Source: Colwellia sp. E2M01 (GTDB lineage: Bacteria; Pseudomonadota; Gammaproteobacteria; Enterobacterales; Alteromonadaceae). Taken from it: a stretch of DNA of 64,000 bases. The stretch is from positions 1 through 64,000 of the forward strand of contig NZ_JAHKPR010000043.1 in the NCBI RefSeq assembly GCF_018860585.1, read 5' to 3'. A program made the position numbers and the translations under genes. Below the pieces are notes generated by a model. That model ran no database searches and was not told the DNA's origin. It saw nothing but the letters and a program-made list of their open reading frames with translations. This document shows positions 6,327 to 15,478 of the stretch, one piece after another; position 1 is the stretch's first letter, and each line of letters begins with the position of its first letter.

Positions 6327-7415
6327 TTGCTCATTAAAAAATATATACCGAATTCAATAAAGTTATTATTACTTGGTATGTCGACCAAGATAAATTTATT
6401 ATTGCTAAGTTTTTTTTCGCTTTCACGCTTTTCCTCATCTTTGTATTATTGTTTTTTTAGCCAACAGTTTTCACGAGAACATCAGTCTGTTTTGAAGGCT
6501 CGAATCACATATTTAAAGCATCAAGGGGGAGGTGACAATAGTAGTGTATTATTGAGGCGTAACATTCATCGAATAGAAAAGGGATTAATCATGCAACCGC
6601 AAAAGCCTATTTTTGCGCTAAACTATATTGATGAAACAATAAATGAATATGTAAAATCATGTGAAAATACTGAACATGACAAGGAAGAGCTTTTGTGGGC
6701 GAAAGAGGTACTAAGTCTATATTTTATCTCCATTGACAAGTGTTTATTACCGCAAAAGATAAAAACTATTTTTGAAAAAAGCATTGAAACCAAACCTGAA
6801 AACAATATATTTAACAATGTACCTTATGCTTTTGCAGATAAAATCAAGTCAGACGTTAGCTTTGAACAATTCTCGGCTTTGTGTCATCAACGTCGTTCGG
6901 TCAGATGGTTTCAACCTAAACAGGTATCAAGAGAATTGTTAGAGAAAGCTATTAATATCTCATCTACAGCACCTAGTGCCTGCAATCGACAGCCTTTTAT
7001 GTTCAATATTATTGATCAGCAACCATTGCTATCTACACTCGCTTCCTTACCCATAGGAACTACTGGCTTTGCCCATAATATTCAATGCTTAATTGTGGTA
7101 ACTGGTAATTTATCTTATTACCCTACAGAGCGTGATAGGCATTTAATTTATATTGATAGTTCGTTAGCTAGTATGCAATTTATGTTAGCCTTAGAAACAT
7201 TAGGTTTAAGTTCGTGCGCATTAAACTGGCCGGATATTGAACGATTAGAGGTAAAAATATCTCAACTTTTAAGCTTACCTGACACTGTTAGACCAACGAT
7301 GCTTATTGCTGTGGGCTATGCACAAACCCAAGGAAAAATACCTTATTCTCATAAAAAAACATCACAACAACTTATTAATTATATAAACCATGAAAATTGC
7401 AATTCTAGCAAATAA
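6327..7415 (+). CDS. Nitroreductase-family protein in a polysaccharide locus
   Basis: The C-terminal 180 residues have the FMN-dependent nitroreductase pattern: CHQRRSVRWFQPKQVS (about residues 190-205), then ISSTAPSACNRQPFMFNI, and a late LGLSSCALNWP stretch. The N-terminal 150 residues are extra to the usual 200-aa family and unrecognised, with a hydrophobic start. The family reduces a range of substrates with NAD(P)H; its role in glycan synthesis is unknown. The frame opens with TTG at 6327, six bases after the previous stop, with GAGGA somewhat far upstream; an internal ATG at residue 19 is the alternative. It overlaps the next gene by 26 bases, so the genes are probably co-transcribed. 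Confidence 0.75.
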   Translation: MLIKKYIPNSIKLLLLGMSTKINLLLLSFFSLSRFSSSLYYCFFSQQFSREHQSVLKARITYLKHQGGGDNSSVLLRRNIHRIEKGLIMQPQKPIFALNYIDETINEYVKSCENTEHDKEELLWAKEVLSLYFISIDKCLLPQKIKTIFEKSIETKPENNIFNNVPYAFADKIKSDVSFEQFSALCHQRRSVRWFQPKQVSRELLEKAINISSTAPSACNRQPFMFNIIDQQPLLSTLASLPIGTTGFAHNIQCLIVVTGNLSYYPTERDRHLIYIDSSLASMQFMLALETLGLSSCALNWPDIERLEVKISQLLSLPDTVRPTMLIAVGYAQTQGKIPYSHKKTSQQLINYINHENCNSSK

Positions 7416-8523
7416 TGCTCCTGGTTTTATAAAGCCTATGGCTACGGGTTTACAGAGTATGTTAACCCAGTTATCTGTGCAGTCTGAAATATTTGATAAT
7501 GGTATAGCTATGCTTAATTATAGTTATATTAATAATGTCAGTATAAAATGTAAAAATGTTATTAAATCTAGTTTGAATATCATCAAACCTAACACATATT
7601 TACAACATCAAACGTCAACTTGGCAATCAGTTAAATATTTTGAAGATCAACTCAGTAAATATGATGCCATTATCGTTGTATGTAATATTCCTGATGCTTT
7701 TTTGAAAAAAAAGCTACACCGTATAGAAAAAATAAGACAACAACACAACACAGTCCCTATTATTTTATATCAAAATTACTATTTGCCTACTCGAGGTAAT
7801 TGGAGTCATATCATTTTGAAAGCTGGGGGCTTTGGTCTAGAGCGCTATGACTGGTATTTAGCGGCATCAATTAGTAGTATTTATCCTTTAAGTAAAGAAA
7901 ATCATCCCTATTCATTAATAGGCCATGATTTGAGAGATAATATATTAAGACCAAGAATAGACAAAGAATTTAAAGTTTTACTCGACTTTAAACGACCAGG
8001 TTTTGAAGAATATCGTGCATTACAAATTCAAGCACTAGAAGAGAGCAATATTCCCTACACAGAACTTTCAGGTACTTATAGTCAAAATAAAATAAAAAAA
8101 ATATACCGAGAACATAGTGCGCTATTTCTATCATTCAAGGAATCATTCGGATTACCAATAGTAGAAAATCAATTATGTGGTAATTTTATATTTACACCTT
8201 TTAGCCACTGGGTTACTTCTCACTACGTAAATAAATCAGTACATGTAGCCGGTGAAGGCTTGCTAGGCAATAATTTTATTGTATACAATAATGACTTACG
8301 GCAGCTAGTAAAGTGTTTATTAGAATGTAAAAAAAACTACAATGCGGTCAAAAATCGACAACAATTCTCTTTACAATACTCAGCACTTTATCATGGTAAT
8401 TTAACCGCATTAAAAGAATGTATCGATAAAATTAGTTACGGTGAGATTCATTCACAGTCACATTTAAAATATATAGAACTCAACGAAAGCATCATTAATG
8501 ATACTCATAAGTTAAATAATTAA
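7390..8523 (+). CDS. Probable GT-B glycosyltransferase
   Basis: The 377-residue protein starts MKIAILANNAPGFIKPMATG. It shows no strong match in its first half, but the segment HSALFLSFKESFGLPIVENQ (about residues 238-257) followed by LCGNFIFTP has the spaced glutamates (E-x7-E) of GT4-type donor-binding sites. I infer a nucleotide-sugar glycosyltransferase acting with its neighbours on a lipid-linked glycan. No membrane segment. The start ATG overlaps the end of the nitroreductase-like gene, a sign of one operon. After its stop about 80 bases separate it from the PssD-like gene. Confidence 0.6.
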   Translation: MKIAILANNAPGFIKPMATGLQSMLTQLSVQSEIFDNGIAMLNYSYINNVSIKCKNVIKSSLNIIKPNTYLQHQTSTWQSVKYFEDQLSKYDAIIVVCNIPDAFLKKKLHRIEKIRQQHNTVPIILYQNYYLPTRGNWSHIILKAGGFGLERYDWYLAASISSIYPLSKENHPYSLIGHDLRDNILRPRIDKEFKVLLDFKRPGFEEYRALQIQALEESNIPYTELSGTYSQNKIKKIYREHSALFLSFKESFGLPIVENQLCGNFIFTPFSHWVTSHYVNKSVHVAGEGLLGNNFIVYNNDLRQLVKCLLECKKNYNAVKNRQQFSLQYSALYHGNLTALKECIDKISYGEIHSQSHLKYIELNESIINDTHKLNN

Positions 8524-8604
8524 CGTAAATATTGAAATTAATATAGAGGGTTACAACCATTAGTAATTTAAGCAGTAAATATACGGTTTTAAGTGAATTT
8601 ATGT

Positions 8605-9087
8605 ATGAGTAAAAAAGTTTTTTTAGCTATATACAGTAAAGGTGGCCATAAAGATGCGATGGAAAGACTTTTATTCTTATTAAAGCAGCAAAAACCAGAT
8701 CTTAAGTTTGTATCTATTGCTGATCTAGAAGACTGTTTTGGTGCATTGGAGCATATAGTCTGTCCTGAACCGAGAGATAAATTTAATGTTTGGCGTGCAC
8801 CTATTCAACTTTGTCATACAGGTTATATGACCTTTCTTCAAACAGTCTATCTATTAAAACACTATAAAATTTCAGGCATGGTATCCACAGGAACTGGTAT
8901 GGTCATAATTCCTGCATTGATATTACGATTAATGAACAAAAACGTAATTCATATTGAAGATTGGTCTAGATTTAATTCTCGATCCTACACAGGTAAAGTG
9001 ATGTATTACATAGCAAATAAATTTTATGTGCAAAATGAATCATTATTGAAAAAATACCCTAGAGCTATTTATTCGGGAAGGTTATGA
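8605..9087 (+). CDS. PssD/Alg14-like membrane subunit of a two-part glycosyltransferase
   Basis: Alg14-type proteins anchor and pair with an Alg13-type catalytic partner to add the second sugar of a lipid-linked repeat unit. Here MSKKVFLAIYSKGGH carries the typical S-x-G-G-H loop near the N-terminus, followed by a hydrophobic GMVSTGTGMVIIPALILRLM region and IHIEDWSRFNSRSYTGK, matching the family's E-x-x-x-R region. The in-frame GTG at 8593 would add four residues; I prefer the ATG at 8605. The stop TGA overlaps the ATG of the next gene (ATGA at 9084-9087), the usual coupling of PssD with PssE. Its partner gene is frameshifted (see 9084-9535), so the pair may be non-functional. Confidence 0.8.
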   Translation: MSKKVFLAIYSKGGHKDAMERLLFLLKQQKPDLKFVSIADLEDCFGALEHIVCPEPRDKFNVWRAPIQLCHTGYMTFLQTVYLLKHYKISGMVSTGTGMVIIPALILRLMNKNVIHIEDWSRFNSRSYTGKVMYYIANKFYVQNESLLKKYPRAIYSGRL

Positions 9088-9535
9088 AAATATTTACCAC
9101 AGTAGGTAATACTCGATTGATGCACTATTTAAAGAAGTCGACCGTATAGCACAGGATAAAAATTGGCATATGACGTATCAAATATCTGATGGTCATTATA
9201 TCCCTAACAGTGGTTCTTATTTTAGGTTTACTGACGATATTATTAGTTATTATAAAGATGCTGATGTTGTAATTACACACGGAGGGGCAGGGACAATATT
9301 TAAATTACTGGAGTTAAGAAAAAAAATAATTGTAGTACTAAATAATCATCGCGTAGACCCTCATCAAGTTGAAATAGTAAATTACGTCAATGAGAATCAC
9401 TATGGGTTGGCCTGTTTTGAACTAAATCAGTTGGAAACGTTATTACCTTTGAGTGTCGACTTTTCACCCGCAACATATAAAGATAACCCTTTTGTAAAAG
9501 CAAAAGAAATAATTGAAATATTGAATATTACTTAA
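9084..9535 (+). pseudogene. PssE/Alg13-like glycosyltransferase subunit, frameshifted
   Basis: Should encode the catalytic GT-B C-terminal-like partner of the gene before it. Translation from ATG 9084 gives MKIFTTVGNTR, the classic PssE/Alg13 start, then runs to a stop after 21 codons. Skipping to the next frame at 9117-9118 gives DALFKEVDRIAQDKNWHMTY and continues without a break to 9535, including DVVITHGGAGTIFKLLELRK, the UDP-GlcNAc-binding HGG-A-G motif. Homologues normally read T-R-F-D at the break, so one T seems missing from a TTT. It is either a real loss of function or a sequencing error. The last eight bases overlap the convergent flippase gene. Confidence 0.8.
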
Positions 9536-10865
9536 GTGCGCGACTACTCAAAAGATCTACCTTGTGTAAACGAAAAATGAATAAAATGGATTTAGTCATC
9601 ATAAGCGCAATTACACGTGTTTTCTTAAATAAAAATAAACAAACATAAGCACTGACCGCATAAGAAATTAGTGTGGCTATTGCGGCCCCTAAAGCTCCAT
9701 AAGCGGGTATCAACAGTAAATTTAATACCACATTTACAACAGCACCAGAAACTTGACTAAATAACGAAAACTTAGCGAGCTTTTGAGACACAAACCAATG
9801 GCTCAATAATATTCTCATATATATAAATATACAGGAAAAAATATGTATTCTTAATATAGTACTAGCCTCACTGTAGTCATCGCCATAGAGTGTTTGGATA
9901 AGCATTGGACTAAAAATATAGATTAACGTGCTGATTATAACTGCACTAATAAACAAAAGATCAAAACCACTCTGTAGTGTTTTAAAATAACGTTTATTAT
10001 TGCTTTTTGCTAAACTGATTAAAGTGGGGAAAAGCGCAGTAATGACAACTTGGGGTAATATATACCAAATCTCAGATATTTTAGCAGCAACCGAATATAT
10101 ACCTACTGTTTTTGAATCAACCATCGATTCAAGCATTAGAATATCTATTTTAAGATAAACTACAGCAGCCAAAGATGAAACAATCAAATATTTTGATTGG
10201 GAAAAAACATTTAAAAATAATTTTTTATTGAATTTCGGCTCTACCGTTATTTTTGTATATTTTTTATATAAAAAATAATAACCAATGTTTTTAGTTACGA
10301 CTTCTAAACTCATAATCACTAAAAGCACTATGTAACTTTCATACTGATAGATCATTATTACTTTTAAAAGGGTAAAAAATATAAAACAAGATGCTCGCCA
10401 ATAGACCATTTTATTAATATTTGATTTGTGTTGAAACCATTTTTCATACACTTCAAAAGCATTGAAAATATTAGCAAAAAGTAGCAGCGTGATTAATTGA
10501 GGCTTCCAACTGGCACCATACATATAAAAGAGTATCGTGATTACCACAATAGTGACAAATATACCTGTTAGAAAACGGGCTTTGAAACAGCTCGTTAATA
10601 ACGTCGGCGCCAAAGCATGTTGTTCATTAAGCTCTCTTAATAAAATGTTACCTATGCCTAAACTGTAAATAGGAACACATAAAGCAACTAAAGACAGAAT
10701 ATAGTTATATCTACCAAAATCTTCAGGTCCTAACAAACGAGCAAATAAAACGGATAGCAGTAACCCTCCAGCTAAAAGTAAAATTTTCTCAAATAACAAT
10801 AGTAGAGAATTAGTAAAAATATTTTTTTTCAGTTGATTAAAATTAAATTCAGTATTGAACTTCAT
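9528..10865 (-). CDS. Wzx-like polysaccharide flippase (MOP superfamily)
   Basis: Integral inner-membrane protein of 445 aa predicted to flip an undecaprenyl-linked repeat unit to the periplasm. The N-terminus LKKNIFTNSLLLLFEKILLL and GGLLLSVLFARLLGPEDFGR show the first helices and the L-G-P-E-x-(F/Y)-G signature of the family. About 12 hydrophobic helices follow, with polar loops such as LYGDDYSEAS near residue 330. It is the last gene of the leftward set, starts in an ATGA overlap with the PhyH-Rieske gene, and ends convergent with the PssE-like pseudogene. It implies a Wzy-type export route; no polymerase gene is recognisable here. Confidence 0.85.
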   Translation of the reverse strand: MKFNTEFNFNQLKKNIFTNSLLLLFEKILLLAGGLLLSVLFARLLGPEDFGRYNYILSLVALCVPIYSLGIGNILLRELNEQHALAPTLLTSCFKARFLTGIFVTIVVITILFYMYGASWKPQLITLLLFANIFNAFEVYEKWFQHKSNINKMVYWRASCFIFFTLLKVIMIYQYESYIVLLVIMSLEVVTKNIGYYFLYKKYTKITVEPKFNKKLFLNVFSQSKYLIVSSLAAVVYLKIDILMLESMVDSKTVGIYSVAAKISEIWYILPQVVITALFPTLISLAKSNNKRYFKTLQSGFDLLFISAVIISTLIYIFSPMLIQTLYGDDYSEASTILRIHIFSCIFIYMRILLSHWFVSQKLAKFSLFSQVSGAVVNVVLNLLLIPAYGALGAAIATLISYAVSAYVCLFLFKKTRVIALMMTKSILFIFRLHKVDLLSSRALK

Positions 10866-12031
10866 TTTTTACAGCGCTTACCTAAATGACAAAGACGATG
10901 AGATGGACAAAGTAAATGACCATTATCATCTAATTCCCCATTGAGTAAATCGGTTCCCGCATGAGAACACCATCGAGGAAACGAATATATTTCACCTTTA
11001 ATATCTATCTTTATATAATTTTCATCATATTCTATAGGTTTAATACTCGTTTTTTTTTCCTCTGCTAACGCAAAAGTACAATCTGTTGAAGCCGGCTCGA
11101 ATTTTCCTATCGGCTTTAATTTATCAAAGCTTAAATTATCAAATTTTTTACTGCTAATCTTAATATAATTATAAACTACTTTTTTATGAAAATTGGGTTT
11201 AGTGGTCGTACAGCGCATAGATAAAGTTGCACGCGTTTTTTCGGAAGTATTAATAATAGAACCATGTAACAACTCAGCCTTGAATAATAATGCATCTCCA
11301 GCAGCCATATCAGAAATATACTGTTGTACAGGGTAGGTTTTTACTCCAGCAGCAATCTCTTGTTTATCGACATCAAATTTAGGGTGATACTCAGCACTAT
11401 TAGGTAATATAGACAAACCATTATTTTTATTTGCTGGTGTAAGTGCTAACCATACATTAATTGTATTTTTAGGATGGTATCGCCAAGAGTCTTTATGTTG
11501 ACCATGTGGGTTAAGTTTACCTCTGCCCATGCGTGACTCTATAAACTGTTCATGATTTTTTACTATTTTATAGGGTAAATGCAAACGGAAATTAGGCTGT
11601 AATTCAACATAAGGAGCAGAAACATGTGGTTCAAGTAAACGCTTCATGATTGATGACTGTAAGATTAATGTTGATACGTTATGCCTTACTGCAAGCGCAT
11701 CATCAACAATTTGTTCAACACTTTTAAGATTATGAATATCATCAAGTTGATTCTGTTGAATAGCAAAAAAGTCTCGTGTAAGTTGTGAAAACTTTGATTC
11801 AAGATTTAATTGTGAAATTAGATCTTTAACAATGATAATATCGCCTTTTTCTATATGAGTCAGTACATCTTTTTCTGCAATATTTTTATTTTCAAGGGCT
11901 GAAAAGTAGGTAAGAGGGTACTCTTTTAAATCGATGATCTGTTTAAATACAGCTTTATTTTTATAATACTGCTGAATAAAGTGATAATAAAAGCCTAGCT
12001 TTTTTCGTAGGTTTCTCGTAATAGTTTTAAT
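10862..12031 (-). CDS. PhyH-family dioxygenase with C-terminal Rieske motif; probable ATT start
   Basis: The ATG at 11647 gives only 261 aa, but the same frame stays open upstream for 128 codons to a TGA. Inside it a perfect AAGGAGG (12041-12047) stands nine bases before ATT at 12031, so I take ATT as start (389 aa). Fe(II)/2-oxoglutarate site: H179-x-D181 (in GQHKDSW) and a distal His in LLHGSIIN, with an Arg a few residues later. Rieske cluster motif: C355-S-H357 and C375-P-S-H378 with 17 residues between, then an abrupt end 11 residues later, shorter than usual Rieske domains. Probably hydroxylates a sugar, lipid or small precursor of the glycan. It overlaps wzx by four bases. Confidence 0.72.
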   Translation of the reverse strand: MKTITRNLRKKLGFYYHFIQQYYKNKAVFKQIIDLKEYPLTYFSALENKNIAEKDVLTHIEKGDIIIVKDLISQLNLESKFSQLTRDFFAIQQNQLDDIHNLKSVEQIVDDALAVRHNVSTLILQSSIMKRLLEPHVSAPYVELQPNFRLHLPYKIVKNHEQFIESRMGRGKLNPHGQHKDSWRYHPKNTINVWLALTPANKNNGLSILPNSAEYHPKFDVDKQEIAAGVKTYPVQQYISDMAAGDALLFKAELLHGSIINTSEKTRATLSMRCTTTKPNFHKKVVYNYIKISSKKFDNLSFDKLKPIGKFEPASTDCTFALAEEKKTSIKPIEYDENYIKIDIKGEIYSFPRWCSHAGTDLLNGELDDNGHLLCPSHRLCHLGKRCKK

Positions 12032-12040
12032 GGTAATTAT

Positions 12041-12047
12041 CCTCCTT
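12041..12047 (-). promoter_or_regulatory. Ribosome-binding site fixing the ATT start
   Basis: Minus-strand AAGGAGG, the full anti-16S complement, with nine bases to ATT at 12031. No ATG, GTG or TTG in the frame lies at workable distance. Confidence 0.75.
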
Positions 12048-12077
12048 ATTCATATTTAACAGATAGCTGTTATCAAC

Positions 12078-13157
12078 TTAATTAATGGATAGATATAATA
12101 GCTTATTTTGTAATATATAGGCTTTATCAATGAGTTGTTTATTAACTGATTTTATCTCTAGATCATGAGTTTCAATTTTTTTTATTATGCTCAAAGATTT
12201 CAATACAGTTTCAGCTTCAATATTTAAGCAATCAGCCAAATGATTTAAACTTTGCATCGGTGATTCGCACAACAAATCAAAACTAAAAAATGTACAGTTT
12301 TCTGTTTTATTATCTAAAAGGTAGCTATACGCTTGTATCCAATATTCTAACCAAAAATTTAATGTGTTCTGTTTATATTTACTCGTCTCATTTCTATTAT
12401 TGAAATTAATTGGTTTTAAATTTTTACCAAAATCAAAATGTCCAATGTCAGCCATATACCTTTGAGAGAATGTGTCGCTCTCATGGCGTAGCGTAAAATT
12501 CTGATGCTGGCGCAATAGCGACATAGCATGTTGCAAAGGTTCTCTAAATGGGATCAAAATAGTTGCTGTTGGAAACAGCTGAGATAAATATTTAACTCTG
12601 GAAATGTTTAAATTATTTTTTGATATGTATCGGGTTCTATTTAAATACCCCTTTTGTTTATCTCTAAGAATCAACTTTTGAATATGACACTGAAAAAATT
12701 TATCGTATGCTAAATTATGACTTTCGCTCCAAATGGAAATTTGCGCTTTTTGATAAGATTGCGGCCAAAACGCTTTAAAAAAAACCTCTTCAAATGCTTC
12801 TGGGCTATGTAAATTAATATGTAATCCATCGCTATGAGCACGTTCTATTTTACCTACTTTTTTTTCAAATTTATGACTAAATTTATGCCAAAGTAAAGGT
12901 AAAAATATAAAAGGCATATCTTGATAGGTTTGAAAACTAAATTTTTCTGTCTTGGTTAATACATCGAGTAAAATACTGGTGCCCGAGCGAGGTAACGAGG
13001 TAATAAAAACGGGTTTATCTATAGTTATATTTTGTTTATGAATTTGATATCTTTCTGTTTCATATTGAGCAAGCTTAAGTTGTAATTTAACGTTTTTAAA
13101 AGCGCAATAATGTAAGGCTTTATCAAATAAATTATAACTTCCCTGACGCGCATTCAT
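12078..13157 (-). CDS. PAPS-dependent sulfotransferase
   Basis: Predicted cytosolic enzyme moving sulfate from PAPS to a hydroxyl on the glycan precursor. KPVFITSLPRSGTSILLDVL (about residues 48-67) is the 5'-phosphosulfate loop of the sulfotransferase fold, and ILIPFREPLQHAMSLLRQHQ (about 199-218) is the 3'-phosphate-binding R-x-P-x8-S region. The 359-aa length suits the carbohydrate/lipid sulfotransferase group. No signal peptide or membrane helix. It lies just upstream of the dioxygenase (46 bases) on the same strand, with a 254-bp gap to the pyruvyltransferase gene that could hold a promoter. Confidence 0.82.
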   Translation of the reverse strand: MNARQGSYNLFDKALHYCAFKNVKLQLKLAQYETERYQIHKQNITIDKPVFITSLPRSGTSILLDVLTKTEKFSFQTYQDMPFIFLPLLWHKFSHKFEKKVGKIERAHSDGLHINLHSPEAFEEVFFKAFWPQSYQKAQISIWSESHNLAYDKFFQCHIQKLILRDKQKGYLNRTRYISKNNLNISRVKYLSQLFPTATILIPFREPLQHAMSLLRQHQNFTLRHESDTFSQRYMADIGHFDFGKNLKPINFNNRNETSKYKQNTLNFWLEYWIQAYSYLLDNKTENCTFFSFDLLCESPMQSLNHLADCLNIEAETVLKSLSIIKKIETHDLEIKSVNKQLIDKAYILQNKLLYLSIN

Positions 13158-13411
13158 TTATATCCTTAAGAGAGTTAAGTATGTTTTAGTAAAAACCTTA
13201 CGATGACTGTTTTTACTATTGGATGGTTTTCAATTTGTGATCTTGCTATATATAAAGTATTTTCAAAAACAGTTATCAATATATTCGAGCAATAAGCTTT
13301 ATACCTAACATTATACTAATAAGCCTATTGTATGCAATGAGGTAGTCAGATGCTCAATCCTTCTTTATATAAATACGATTGTTCACCTTTATTGGAAAAC
13401 TAATTTAATCG

Positions 13412-14545
13412 TTAATTTTTCATTTTATCAAAAACAATTTCCCACATATCTTTACATTGCGCTTTATGTATTTGAGATAAATATTGCAGTTCTTTCGATT
13501 GTTGTTCACGCTTATTGATGATGGACCCTATTTTTCTTAATAGCTCCGCTTTACTAATCATAATGTCGAGTAAAAAGCCTTCGCATTGGTATGAACGGTA
13601 TAGTTCTTCATATTTATGACTCCAGCTTGTCGCCAAAGCAGGTACTCCCTGAGAAAGACTACTAATACAACCGTGAAAGCGTGAAGAAATACAAAAAGTA
13701 CTATGTGCAATAATCTTTTTTATTTGCAGTGCACCTAAACTATCTAGAACCATCAATCCATTATTTTTTTTAGCAGAAATACTCATACATATTTCATAGT
13801 CTTCCTTTCCCTCATGATTGAGTAGTATCGGTGTTAGACCATACTCTTCAACCGCTTCGACGGAGTTCATCAAAAATTGAATATAAGACTGTTTATCGGT
13901 TGCTGATTTTTTTGAAAACATTTTATGATTAGGAATTATACAAACGTATTTTTCAGGCAGGTTATCAGGTAACAATATATCGTTAACACTTAGCAGTGGT
14001 GTTAAATCCGGAAAACATAAAGCGTCACCTATTTTAATTATGTGCTGATAAGATTCTTGATCACGGGCAATAACTAGTTTTGATTTAGTCATTATTCTTT
14101 GAATCAAATCAATATTCCTTTCCGTAAATGGTCCAAATGCTTGGGGTAAAAAAATATAACGTTGACCTTTTTTCTGTATTCTATTTAAGTGTTTAAGGGT
14201 TTCTCTTAATCGCTGCCCCCCCCATTTATCACTATAAACAAAGCCAGAAGCGTCTAGCACTATATCAATTTCTTTTTCAACGATAATACCAAAATGATTT
14301 AGCATTTTACGCATTGGTGCAGGAATAAAGTTTCCTAACCATGTCCAGTCTATTCCGAAAAGTTTAAAACTAAATTTTTGCCAAGCCCCAAGCTTTGCCC
14401 TTTTTTCATAGGGCAATAAAAATCCGGGTGATAATACTAATTGATAAGTCAACAAATGCATATCGAGTGCTTGAATAACACTGAGTAGCATGAGCTCAGC
14501 TCCTTTATTATTGAACTCAACACCTTTAACTTCTATTTTAAGCAT
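13412..14545 (-). CDS. Polysaccharide pyruvyltransferase family protein
   Basis: Adds a pyruvyl ketal from phosphoenolpyruvate to a glycan sugar, giving the polymer a negative charge. The start MLKIEVKGVEFNNKGAELML has the N-K-G-A-E motif of the WcaK/CsaB family; the C-terminal half has FCISSRFHGCISSLSQGVPA (about residues 286-305), the S-R-F-H motif with the likely catalytic histidine, then SWSHKYEELY. The length of 377 aa is normal. It lies two bases from the GT2 gene upstream, so they are one transcription unit. Some relatives act as CsaB-type enzymes on cell-wall polymers, but the setting here favours an exopolysaccharide. Confidence 0.85.
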   Translation of the reverse strand: MLKIEVKGVEFNNKGAELMLLSVIQALDMHLLTYQLVLSPGFLLPYEKRAKLGAWQKFSFKLFGIDWTWLGNFIPAPMRKMLNHFGIIVEKEIDIVLDASGFVYSDKWGGQRLRETLKHLNRIQKKGQRYIFLPQAFGPFTERNIDLIQRIMTKSKLVIARDQESYQHIIKIGDALCFPDLTPLLSVNDILLPDNLPEKYVCIIPNHKMFSKKSATDKQSYIQFLMNSVEAVEEYGLTPILLNHEGKEDYEICMSISAKKNNGLMVLDSLGALQIKKIIAHSTFCISSRFHGCISSLSQGVPALATSWSHKYEELYRSYQCEGFLLDIMISKAELLRKIGSIINKREQQSKELQYLSQIHKAQCKDMWEIVFDKMKN

Positions 14546-14547
14546 GA

Positions 14548-15405
14548 CTATTTATGCCACCTAGGTAAAAAATTGATACGTATATAGTACTTTAATTTAT
14601 TTAACATATAGCCAGCAGGTAAGTGCGATATAAAGGTTCTAAAGCTATACGGAGCGTTACGGGCATATAAATCTCTAAATTCATGATTAATTAAGTTATG
14701 AGTATTCATCAGGCGCTTATGTTTAGCTAAAAACTGATGGTTACCTATGATATCGCTATTACTTGATGTGACACGCTCTATGTCTGTATATCGATTTAAA
14801 ATATATGACGGGTGTGCAATACGTAAAGCACAACCATACATTTCAATTAAGCGTGTCCACGCATCATAATCAATTCTTGCCACTAAACTATTATCAAACC
14901 CTCCAATTAAAATAAGCCTTTCCTTTTTAACTAAAACTTGTGTTGTTGCATGGTTATAATTTAGCTGTTCTGTTAGGTTAATTATTTTACGATGACTATC
15001 AGCAACTTTTTTTCGGGTACCAAAATCCCACACCACACTACTACAAATAAAGCTGTATTTATCATCGTAATAGTTCATTAAAGAGCTTAAGCGATCGGGG
15101 TAGAAGTGATCGTCATCATCAAGGCCTGTTACAAATTCACCTGAGCAATTTTCTAAAGCTTGGTTTCTTGCTCGAGAAATACCTACACTGGTTTTATTGT
15201 GAAAGCAGTGAATATTTTTATGCTTATTTTGATAATCTTGTAGTATGGAAAATGTTTTATCAATAGAGCCGTCATTAATAATAATTAGCTCAAAATTTTT
15301 ATAATCTTGACTTAAAACCGAGTCTATTGCTTTTTTTAATAAAGTGGACCTATTTTTTGTCGGCATATACACACTGATCAATGGGTACTTTATACTATTA
15401 TTCAT
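14548..15405 (-). CDS. Glycosyltransferase family 2
   Basis: GT-A fold transferase. ISVYMPTKNRSTLLKKAIDS forms the first nucleotide-binding strand, FELIIINDGSIDKT (about residues 38-51) the N-D-G-S donor motif, and FVTGLDDDDHFYPDRL (about 91-106) the metal-binding D-D-D. The C-terminal 100 residues are less conserved, rich in aromatic and basic residues, with no clear membrane helix. 285 aa. Neighbours are the pyruvyltransferase (two bases downstream) and two small membrane-protein genes 70 bases upstream. It probably adds one sugar of the repeat unit; donor and linkage cannot be told. Confidence 0.85.
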   Translation of the reverse strand: MNNSIKYPLISVYMPTKNRSTLLKKAIDSVLSQDYKNFELIIINDGSIDKTFSILQDYQNKHKNIHCFHNKTSVGISRARNQALENCSGEFVTGLDDDDHFYPDRLSSLMNYYDDKYSFICSSVVWDFGTRKKVADSHRKIINLTEQLNYNHATTQVLVKKERLILIGGFDNSLVARIDYDAWTRLIEMYGCALRIAHPSYILNRYTDIERVTSSNSDIIGNHQFLAKHKRLMNTHNLINHEFRDLYARNAPYSFRTFISHLPAGYMLNKLKYYIRINFLPRWHK

Positions 15406-15478
15406 AATTATAAATCCGCATAATTTAAAACCGACTCCTCTACTTTTTACTACTATGCAAATTTATGTATAAGCTCTA

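Noticed and set aside
9170-9535. Separate 121-aa gene starting at an internal ATG
   Set aside because: The upstream bases continue the same protein family in frame back to 9119 and then, after a one-base shift, to a proper PssE start, so it is part of a frameshifted gene.
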